Source: Anaerolineae bacterium
Lineage (GTDB): Bacteria > Chloroflexota > Anaerolineae > JAAYZQ01
DNA length: 11,113 bases
Direction: 5' to 3'
NCBI GenBank assembly: GCA_016926595.1
Contig: JAFGOG010000631.1
Span: 1 to 11,113 of the forward strand
Positions within the stretch are counted from its first letter, which is position 1, and the number at the start of each line of letters is the position of its first letter. The position numbers were made by a program, and so were the translations under genes. Positions 1 through 5,389 of this stretch are shown here, piece after piece. A model generated the notes under the pieces. It did no database searches and was not told the DNA's origin. It worked only from the letters and a program-made list of their open reading frames with translations.

Positions 1-3000
1 AAGGGGTCGCTGTCGGGGTCGCTGTCGTTTTCCAGCACCCCTGGGGTGGGGACGCTCAGGACGGTGTTGGCACAGAGGCCGTAGCCGTCGTCCATCGCCA
101 GGGGCGGCTCGTTGTACCAATGGCTGATGTAAGCGGACGGCTTGCCTCCGGCCAGGACAAAACCGCCCCCGACGTAGAGATGCTCGCCGCTGGCGTCCAC
201 CGCCAGGACGTAGACGTCGGCGCCCGTCCCGCTGCCCAAGGTGCCCCAGCTGCTGCCGTCCCAGACGGCGACGCGGTTAGCCGGTTTGCCGCCCGCCTGA
301 TCAAATCCGCCCCCAACGTAAAGCCTGCCGCTGCCGTCCACCTCCAGATCATAGACGGTATAGTTCACCCCGTCGCCCAGGGCGGCCCAACTGCTGCCAT
401 CCCAAACAGCGACGTGGTTGGCTGGCGTCCCCCCGGCAAGAGAAAAGTCGCCACCGGCGTAGAGGTTGCCGCTGTCGTCCACGGCCAGGGCGTAGACATA
501 ATCGTCCATCCCGCCGCCCAAAGCGGCCCAGGAAGTGCCGTCCCAGACGGCGACGTAGTTGACCGCCGTCCCTCCGGCGAACTCAAAGTCACCCCCGGCG
601 TAGAGATTGCCGCTGCTGTCCACGGCCAGGGCCTCGACGTCATCGTCCGTGCCGTCGCCGAGGGGCGCCCAGGTGCTGCCGTCCCACACGGCGATATTGT
701 TGGCCGGTATGCCTCCGGCCTGGTCAAAGTAGCCCCCGGCGTAGAGGTGGCCGCTGTCGTCTATCGCCAGGGCATAGACCGAGTCGCTGACCCCATCGCC
801 GAGGGTAGCCCAGGAACTGCCGTCCCAGACAGCGATGCGATTGGCCGGTATTCCCCCGGCGTGGTAGAACTCGCCCCCGGCGTAAAGGTGGCCGCTGCCG
901 TCTACCACCAGGGCATTGACGTCCCAGTCCACCCCCTCGCCCAGGGCGGCCCAGGCGCTGCCGTCCCAGCGGGCGACGTAGTTGGCCGGCGTCCCCCCGG
1001 CCAGGTCAAAGCGGCCCCCGGCGTAGAGGTTCCCGCTGCCGTCCAGCGCCAGGGACTGCAAATAGCTGTTCATCCCATTGCCGCTGCTCAGTGGCGCCCA
1101 ACTGCTGCCGTCCCAGGCGGCGATGCGGCTGGCCCCGTTCCCCCCGGCCCGGCCGAACTGCCCCCCGGCGTAGAGGCGCCCGCTGCTATCCGGCGCCAGG
1201 GCGCGGACGCTGCCGTCCACCCCGTCGCCCAGGGCGGCCCAGTTACTGCCATCCCAGACGGCGACGCGGTTGGCCGGTGCGCCGCCGGCCTGGGTAAACA
1301 GCCCCCCGGCGTAGAGGTTGCCGGTGGGGTCCAGCGCCAGAGCGACGACGATGTTGTCCATCCCGTCACCCAGGGCGGTCCAACTACCGCCGTCCCACAT
1401 GGCAACGTGGTTGGCCAATGTTCCCCCGGCTTCGGAAAAGTAGCCCCCGGCGTAGAGGTTGCCGTCCGGATCCACGGCCAGGGTGAGGATAGTGCTGTTC
1501 ACGCCGCTGCCCAGGGCAAACCAACTGTTGCCATCCCACATAGCGACGTGACTGGCCGGCGCCCCCCCTGCTTCACTCAAGGAGCCCCCAGCGTAGAGGT
1601 TGCCGTCGTCATCCAGGGCCAGGGCGATGACGGCATTGTTCGTCCCCTCGCCCAGGGCGCTCCAACTGCTGCCGTCCCACATGGCGACAGCATTGGCCGG
1701 CATCCCCCCGGCCTGATCGAATTCCCCCCCGGCGTAGAGGTTGCCGTAGTTGTCGACCGCCAGGGCATAGACGCCGGCATTCACCCCGTCTCCCAGGGCG
1801 GACCAGGAGGTGCCGTTCCAGACGGCAATATAGTTCGCTGGTGCGCCCCCGGCTTGAGTGAAGAGGCCCCCGGCGTAGAGATGGCCGCTGTCGTCCAGGG
1901 CCAGGACCTGGACCTCGTCGTTCATCCCCTCGCCCAGGGCGGTCCAGCTACGGCCATCCCAGACGGCGACGCGGTTGGCCGGCTTCCCGCCGGCCCGGGT
2001 GAACATGCCCCCGACATAGAGATGGCCGTTGCCATCCAGGGCCAGGGTCAGGACACCATTGTTCGCCCCGCCGGCCAGGCCGGCCCAGTCACTGTTGTCC
2101 CAATAGGCAATGCGGTTGGCTGGTGTTCCCCCGGCTCGGGAAAACCTACCTCCGATGTAAAGGCGCCCACCGCCGGCCGGCACCAGGGCGTAGACGGTGT
2201 CGTTCAGCCCGCTGCTCAGGGCGGCCCAACTGCTGCCGTCCCACACGGCGACTTTACCGGCCGACGCCCCCCCGGCCTGGTTAAAGGTGCCGCTGGCGTA
2301 GAGGTTCCCGTTGCCGGCCACGGCCAAATCATAGACCGAGCCGTCTACACCGTCATCCAGGGGCGCCCAGTTGATGCCGTTCCAGACGGCGATGTTGTCG
2401 ACCGGTGTTCCCCCGGCGGCGGTGATGTATCCCCCCGCGTAGAGGTCGCTGCCGTACGTTGCCAGGGCATAGACCCACCCGTCGACCCCGTTGCCCAGGG
2501 CAGCCCAGTTGCTGCCGTCCCAGACGGCGACGTTGTTGACCGGCATCCCGCCGGCATCGGTAAAGTGGCCGGCGGCGTAGAGGTTGCCGCTGCCGTCTAC
2601 GGTGATCGCATAGACGCTGTTGTTGACCCCGCTGCCCAGGGCACTCCAACTGCTGCCGTCCCACACGGCGACGCGGTTGGCCGGCGCCCCGCCGGCCTGG
2701 GTAAAGTTGCCCCCGGCGTAGAGGCGCCCGCTGCCGTCTATCGCCAGGCACGTGACCGTGTTGTTCACCCCCTCGCCCAGGGCACTCCAACTGCTGCCGT
2801 CCCAGACGGCAATGCGGTTGGCCCAAGTCCCCCCGGCCTGGGTGAAAGAACCTGCGGCGTAGAGGTTGCCGCTGCCGTCCAGGGCCAGCGCAGCGACGGT
2901 GCTATCCATCCCGTCGCCGAGGGCGGCCCAGCCGCTGCCGTCCCAGACGGCGACGTGGTTGACCACCACCCCGTCGGCCAGGATAAAAGCGCCGCCGGCA

Positions 3001-3365
3001 TAGAGATTGCCGCTGCCGTCCATTACCAACGAACCGACCGTCTCGTCCATCCCGCTACGCAAGCCAAAGCGACCGTCCCAGTGATCGTCGGCGGCGAGGG
3101 GATGCCCCCCCGTACGGGCAAAGCGCGGCGCCTCGTCGCGCCCGCTGACCAGATGCCAGCCGCGGGCGTCGACACTGCCGCGAAAGCCGGAGGCCAGGTC
3201 GAGCGTCCCGTCGGGGCGCAGCAGGGCCGCCAACGGGGTGCTGGGGGCTGGCTCAGCGGCGCCAACCGAGGCGAGCGATTGCAGCGGGAGGACAACGAGG
3301 AGCAGCAAGCTCAGGATAACCAAGATACGCCAGGAGACGCAGCGAGGGAGAACATTTGAATCCAT
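1..3365 (-). CDS. Large exported repeat protein, kelch/delta-60-like beta-propeller repeats (partial, C-terminus off window)
   Basis: Reading the minus strand from the ATG at 3365 gives 1121 residues with no stop before the left edge. An AAGGAGG ribosome site (3373-3379) lies 7 bases upstream. Residues 14-29 are a hydrophobic signal segment after Arg13, with a likely cleavage near Ala37, so the protein should be exported. From Trp96 to Trp1083 there is a tandem array with a period of about 47 residues; each unit has a LYAGG-type double glycine, an AGG-x-PAN turn, a VWDGSSW block and an ALGxG turn. This looks like kelch, delta-60 (DUF5122) or Rax2-type beta-propeller repeats. The last visible residues, VLENDSDPDSDPL, match the start of cadherin-like/tandem-95 domains of surface proteins. 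The array stays in frame throughout. Function is unknown; a surface or adhesion role is inference. Absence of a cell-surface anchor cannot be judged because the C-terminus is missing. Confidence 0.9.
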   Translation of the reverse strand, partial: MDSNVLPRCVSWRILVILSLLLLVVLPLQSLASVGAAEPAPSTPLAALLRPDGTLDLASGFRGSVDARGWHLVSGRDEAPRFARTGGHPLAADDHWDGRFGLRSGMDETVGSLVMDGSGNLYAGGAFILADGVVVNHVAVWDGSGWAALGDGMDSTVAALALDGSGNLYAAGSFTQAGGTWANRIAVWDGSSWSALGEGVNNTVTCLAIDGSGRLYAGGNFTQAGGAPANRVAVWDGSSWSALGSGVNNSVYAITVDGSGNLYAAGHFTDAGGMPVNNVAVWDGSNWAALGNGVDGWVYALATYGSDLYAGGYITAAGGTPVDNIAVWNGINWAPLDDGVDGSVYDLAVAGNGNLYASGTFNQAGGASAGKVAVWDGSSWAALSSGLNDTVYALVPAGGGRLYIGGRFSRAGGTPANRIAYWDNSDWAGLAGGANNGVLTLALDGNGHLYVGGMFTRAGGKPANRVAVWDGRSWTALGEGMNDEVQVLALDDSGHLYAGGLFTQAGGAPANYIAVWNGTSWSALGDGVNAGVYALAVDNYGNLYAGGEFDQAGGMPANAVAMWDGSSWSALGEGTNNAVIALALDDDGNLYAGGSLSEAGGAPASHVAMWDGNSWFALGSGVNSTILTLAVDPDGNLYAGGYFSEAGGTLANHVAMWDGGSWTALGDGMDNIVVALALDPTGNLYAGGLFTQAGGAPANRVAVWDGSNWAALGDGVDGSVRALAPDSSGRLYAGGQFGRAGGNGASRIAAWDGSSWAPLSSGNGMNSYLQSLALDGSGNLYAGGRFDLAGGTPANYVARWDGSAWAALGEGVDWDVNALVVDGSGHLYAGGEFYHAGGIPANRIAVWDGSSWATLGDGVSDSVYALAIDDSGHLYAGGYFDQAGGIPANNIAVWDGSTWAPLGDGTDDDVEALAVDSSGNLYAGGDFEFAGGTAVNYVAVWDGTSWAALGGGMDDYVYALAVDDSGNLYAGGDFSLAGGTPANHVAVWDGSSWAALGDGVNYTVYDLEVDGSGRLYVGGGFDQAGGKPANRVAVWDGSSWGTLGSGTGADVYVLAVDASGEHLYVGGGFVLAGGKPSAYISHWYNEPPLAMDDGYGLCANTVLSVPTPGVLENDSDPDSDP
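117..3080 (-). repeat. Tandem 141-bp coding repeat array (20 clear units plus degenerate ends)
   Basis: The tryptophan codon of the WDGSSW block recurs at residues 141, 188, 235 and so on to 1035, which is 20 occurrences. Steps are 141 bp except one of 138 bp and one of 147 bp, all multiples of three. A degenerate first unit begins at Trp96 (HWDGRFG) and a degenerate boundary lies at Trp1083 (HWYNE). The 147-bp step carries a two-residue insertion (near 1080). Units differ by many scattered substitutions, so the array is not a recent perfect expansion, but several blocks are nearly identical at DNA level and could recombine. Confidence 0.9.
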
Positions 3366-3431
3366 CTCTTTTCCTCCTTCCAGCAGAAACGAACGACAAC
3401 CCGCAGCCAGCTGAACCAACCAGAGGCAGCT

Positions 3432-3460
3432 ATGGTAGCACAAGCAAAAGAGGAAGTCAA
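3432..3460 (-). promoter_or_regulatory. Sigma70-type promoter for the repeat-protein gene
   Basis: On the minus strand TTGACT (3460-3455) is separated by 17 bases from TACCAT (3437-3432). The -35 matches 5 of 6 consensus bases and the -10 matches 4 of 6. It would give a leader of roughly 60 bases before the ATG at 3365. Prediction by motif only. Confidence 0.5.
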
Positions 3461-3498
3461 GGATACAATCCGGGCGATAACGATTCTCTAACATAATG

Positions 3499-3530
3499 CT
3501 TATGCCATTCTTATGCTCTGTTCTTATACT
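3499..3530 (+). promoter_or_regulatory. Possible promoter region of the Hsp20 gene
   Basis: TATACT at 3525-3530 is a plausible -10 box (5 of 6), about 70 bases before the Hsp20 start codon. No convincing TTGACA lies 16-18 bases upstream. Instead there are three short direct repeats, CTTATG (3499-3504), CTTATG (3510-3515) and CTTATA (3523-3528), the last overlapping the -10. A weak -35 with repeated sites would fit an activator or alternative sigma factor, but this is a guess. Confidence 0.3.
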
Positions 3531-3554
3531 AGAGACTGGGAATCCTGGTTCTCA

Positions 3555-3578
3555 GTGTCAAAGTCGGCGGTTTGACAC
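3555..3578 (+). promoter_or_regulatory. Perfect inverted repeat in the Hsp20 leader (operator or RNA hairpin)
   Basis: GTGTCAAA (3555-3562) and TTTGACAC (3571-3578) are perfect reverse complements separated by 8 bases. The element lies between the candidate -10 (3525-3530) and the Shine-Dalgarno sequence (3588-3597). It is neither CIRCE (TTAGCACTC-N9-GAGTGCTAA) nor HAIR (CTTGAGT-N7-ACTCAAG). It could be the operator of an unrecognised repressor or a leader stem-loop. The symmetry is certain; the role is inferred. Confidence 0.55.
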
Positions 3579-3602
3579 AGGTTTGAAAAGGAGGTGAATC
3601 AA

Positions 3603-4103
3603 ATGCCTATCACAGATCTGATTCCGTGGAAGCGAGATGAGCAAAGAGTGCCCGTCCGACGCGAGGAGCAGTCGATGCTCGCCCTGCAGCAGGATATGAA
3701 CCGCCTATTCGACGACTTTTTCCGCAGTTGGGGCGTCATGCCTTGGCGCGGCTGGGGCGAGCAAGCACTGGCATTCAACCCGCAGGTCGACGTGGTCGAA
3801 GACGAGAAAGAGATTCACGTCTCGGCCGAGTTGCCCGGGATGGACGAGAACGACATCGACGTGTCGCTGTCGCAGGGTGTACTGACCATCAAGGGCGAGA
3901 AACGGCACGAGAAAAAAGACGAGGGCAAGAACTATTACCGCCTGGAACGATCCTATGGCTCTTTCCAGCGGTCGATCCCGCTTCCCGCCGAAGTGAACGA
4001 GGACAAGGTCGAGGCGACCTTCAAGAATGGAGTATTGACCGTTACGCTGCCCAAGACTGCGGCGGCACGGGCCAGGAAGCAGGTTGCCATCAAGACCGGC
4101 TAA
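3603..4103 (+). CDS. Small heat-shock protein, Hsp20/alpha-crystallin family
   Basis: The 166-residue product is a typical small heat-shock chaperone: an ATP-independent cytoplasmic holdase that binds unfolding proteins and forms oligomers. Residues 1-57 are the variable N-terminal arm, with MNRLFDDFF (32-40). The alpha-crystallin domain covers about 58-150 and contains VDVVEDEKE (62-70), AELPGM (75-80), GVLTIKGEK (92-100) and the signature GVLTVTLPK (143-151). A C-terminal V-A-I (161-163) resembles the I-x-I oligomerisation motif. The ATG at 3603 is chosen because AAGGAGGTGA (3588-3597) sits at ideal distance; an in-frame GTG at 3594 lies inside that ribosome site. It is flanked by an inverted repeat upstream and a terminator downstream, so it is probably transcribed alone. 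Confidence 0.97.
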   Translation: MPITDLIPWKRDEQRVPVRREEQSMLALQQDMNRLFDDFFRSWGVMPWRGWGEQALAFNPQVDVVEDEKEIHVSAELPGMDENDIDVSLSQGVLTIKGEKRHEKKDEGKNYYRLERSYGSFQRSIPLPAEVNEDKVEATFKNGVLTVTLPKTAAARARKQVAIKTG

Positions 4104-4121
4104 GCTGCACGCTGATCGGAC

Positions 4122-4155
4122 AAAAGGGCAAGGCAAGCGATTGCTTTGCCCTTTT
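4122..4155 (+). terminator. Intrinsic terminator after the Hsp20 gene
   Basis: AAAAGGGCAAGGCAA (4122-4136) pairs with TTGCTTTGCCCTTTT (4141-4155) across a GCGA loop. The stem is 15 bp with a single G-T wobble, and its 3' arm ends in a T run. It begins 18 bases after the Hsp20 stop codon. The A-rich 5' arm means it could also work in the opposite direction. Confidence 0.85.
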
Positions 4156-4277
4156 GCCATGTATGCAGCCAGGCGCAGCCTCTGTTCGGCTGGGTTCAGG
4201 CTGCCCGGCGGATCCTTTACCGGGACTCTCCGGCCCAGCCCTGCCGCGCCCTACTCACAGCAGCTTTTGGGAATGTA
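4156..4277. other. Gene-free GC-rich stretch with nested inverted repeats
   Basis: No credible gene is visible here. GGCTGGG (4188-4194) pairs with CCCAGCC (4234-4240), and inside it CCCGG (4204-4208) pairs with CCGGG (4220-4224). There is no T run after it, so it is not an obvious terminator, and it does not match tRNA or any riboswitch consensus I recognise. It may be an old mobile-element remnant or simply GC-rich DNA. Confidence 0.35.
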
Positions 4278-4285
4278 AGCTGATT

Positions 4286-4411
4286 GTAACTGCTCAGGCT
4301 GCCCGCCCGGATGCTCTCCCGTGCCAAAGAAGGGGGAAAATGTGGGGCGCCGGCACCCACACCCTCCCCTTTTCCGGACTTGGATCCAGGGGCGACCGGC
4401 TGAGCAGTTAC
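4286..4411. mobile_element. 126-bp MITE, IS66-type ends, with 8-bp target site duplication
   Basis: The ends GTAACTGCTCAG (4286-4297) and CTGAGCAGTTAC (4400-4411) are perfect 12-bp inverted repeats. They are flanked directly by the 8-bp direct repeat AGCTGATT (4278-4285 and 4412-4419). The interior is a long imperfect palindrome: after the perfect ends, CGCCC and GGAT blocks recur in inverted order, and TGTGGG (4341-4346) mirrors CCCACA (4356-4361) around a 9-base centre. It encodes no protein, so it is non-autonomous. IS66-family elements are known for GTAA termini and 8-bp duplications, which suggests mobilisation by an IS66-type transposase encoded elsewhere. The duplication is intact, indicating a fairly recent insertion. 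MITE status is strong; the family assignment is inferred from ends and duplication length. Confidence 0.82.
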
Positions 4412-4417
4412 AGCTGA

Positions 4418-4445
4418 TTGACAATCCCCGCGCGTCAAGTATACT
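4418..4445 (+). promoter_or_regulatory. Sigma70-type promoter of the DUF3795-phosphatase-hpd gene cluster
   Basis: TTGACA (4418-4423, 6 of 6) is followed after 16 bases by TATACT (4440-4445, 5 of 6), the best promoter in the window. Transcription would begin near 4452, about 33 bases before the ATG at 4485. The first two T bases of the -35 are the last two of the right-hand duplication left by the adjacent MITE. No other convincing promoter was seen before the downstream genes. Confidence 0.72.
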
Positions 4446-4484
4446 CTACCCAGATTATTGCGCATCAAGCCAGAGGAGAATTCG

Positions 4485-4832
4485 ATGGACAAGATCATTG
4501 CTTACTGCGGGCTGATTTGTACCGACTGCCCGGCCTACATCGCCACCCAGGCGAACGACCAAGAGGCACTGGAACGAGTTGCAGCCCAGTGGCGCGAGGA
4601 GTACAATGCCGCCAACATCACCATCGAGTCGGTCATCTGCGACGGGTGCTTGACCGATGAGGGGCACAAGTGCAGCCACTGCTCCGAGTGCGAGATCCGT
4701 GCCTGCGGCGTGGCGCGGGGCGTGATCAACTGCGCTCATTGCGCCGACTATGGCTGTGACAAGATCGAGGGCTTTTTCGGCTTTGTACCCGATGCCCGGC
4801 GCGTGCTGGACGAAATCCGCCAGCAGATGTAA
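4485..4832 (+). CDS. DUF3795 cysteine-rich protein, possible metal binder
   Basis: The 115-residue protein matches DUF3795 from its opening YCGLICTDCPAY (7-18), the central CDGC (52-55), the C-x2-C-x2-C run at 63/66/69 with Cys74, and the closing C-x2-C-x4-C at 83/86/91. There are 12 cysteines in all, arranged in pairs that suggest zinc or iron-sulfur binding; the family has no established function that I know of. The ATG at 4485 follows GAGGAG (4473-4478) by 6 bases. A TTG at 4458 would be only about 6 bases from the predicted transcript start and lacks a ribosome site. The stop codon is 5 bases before the phosphatase start, so the two genes are probably co-transcribed. It is cytoplasmic, with no signal or membrane segment. 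Confidence 0.9.
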   Translation: MDKIIAYCGLICTDCPAYIATQANDQEALERVAAQWREEYNAANITIESVICDGCLTDEGHKCSHCSECEIRACGVARGVINCAHCADYGCDKIEGFFGFVPDARRVLDEIRQQM

Positions 4833-4837
4833 GGAGA

Positions 4838-5338
4838 ATGGTCCCCGACCCGCCCCTCCCTGAAACCTATTGGGTCATCCCTGGGCGCTTCCTCGCCGGC
4901 CCGTATCCGGCAGCAGGCGGCAGGGAGCGGGCGCGCCAGCGGCTGCAAAGCCTGCTGGACGCCGGCATCCGCGTCTTTTTCGACCTCACCGAGGAAGGCG
5001 AGCTGGAGCCGTACGCTTCGTGGCTGGAGGATGCCGCCCGGCACCTGCGGGTGCCCATCCCCGACTTTGGGCTGCCGACCGTCGCGCAGATGGCACAGAC
5101 CCTCGACGCAATCGACCGGGCGATCGGCGCCGGGCAAGCGGTCTATGTGCACTGCCGCGCAGGCCTGGGGCGGACGGGAACGGTGGTCGGCTGTTTCCTG
5201 GTGCGCCACGGGCTGGACGGCGAGCAGGCACTCCAGGCCATCCAAGCACTGCGAGCGAACATCCCCTACGCCAGCAGCTCGTCTCCAGAAACAGCCGCCC
5301 AGCGGGGCCTGGTGTTACGATGGGAAAAAGGCCTGTAA
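4838..5338 (+). CDS. Dual-specificity / tyrosine-type protein phosphatase
   Basis: The 166-residue protein has the cysteine phosphatase signature HCRAGLGRTGT at 105-115, with nucleophile Cys106 and phosphate-binding Arg112. Asp76 in VPIPDFGLPT is in the right place for the general acid. The short length and the IPGRFLAGPYP opening (14-24) fit compact dual-specificity phosphatases, which hydrolyse phosphotyrosine and sometimes phosphoserine or other phosphoesters. The substrate cannot be told from the sequence. It lies 5 bases after the DUF3795 stop; AAGGAG (4831-4836) is only 1 base from the ATG, so translation may depend on coupling to the upstream gene. No better in-frame start exists. It appears soluble and cytoplasmic. 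Confidence 0.92.
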   Translation: MVPDPPLPETYWVIPGRFLAGPYPAAGGRERARQRLQSLLDAGIRVFFDLTEEGELEPYASWLEDAARHLRVPIPDFGLPTVAQMAQTLDAIDRAIGAGQAVYVHCRAGLGRTGTVVGCFLVRHGLDGEQALQAIQALRANIPYASSSSPETAAQRGLVLRWEKGL

Positions 5339-5389
5339 TCCTGGCTGTTCAATCATTTCAGAGCCGCGAGTCAAAAGGAGAGTATGCGC

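Noticed and set aside
2353..2826. Minus-strand open frame of 157 residues within the repeat array
   Set aside because: It is the wrong frame of the same repeats, rich in Arg and Gln, and disagrees with the continuous 47-residue pattern.
117..3080. CRISPR array suggested by regular repeats
   Set aside because: The period is 141 bp, every step is a multiple of three, there are no unique spacers and the array encodes a continuous protein.
120..3359. A 1079-residue open frame on the plus strand
   Set aside because: It is in exact codon register with the minus-strand repeat gene and exists because that gene hardly uses TTA, CTA or TCA codons. The minus reading has a ribosome site, signal peptide and recognisable repeats; the plus reading has none.
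3594..3602. GTG at 3594 as the Hsp20 start
   Set aside because: It lies inside the AAGGAGGTGA ribosome site that serves the ATG at 3603.
3540..3602. CIRCE or HAIR heat-shock operator upstream of Hsp20
   Set aside because: The inverted repeat present does not match either consensus in arm sequence or spacing.
4160..4440. tRNA or cobalamin-type riboswitch in the GC-rich intergenic region
   Set aside because: No cloverleaf, T-loop or B12-box-like core was found; the strongest structure is explained by the MITE.
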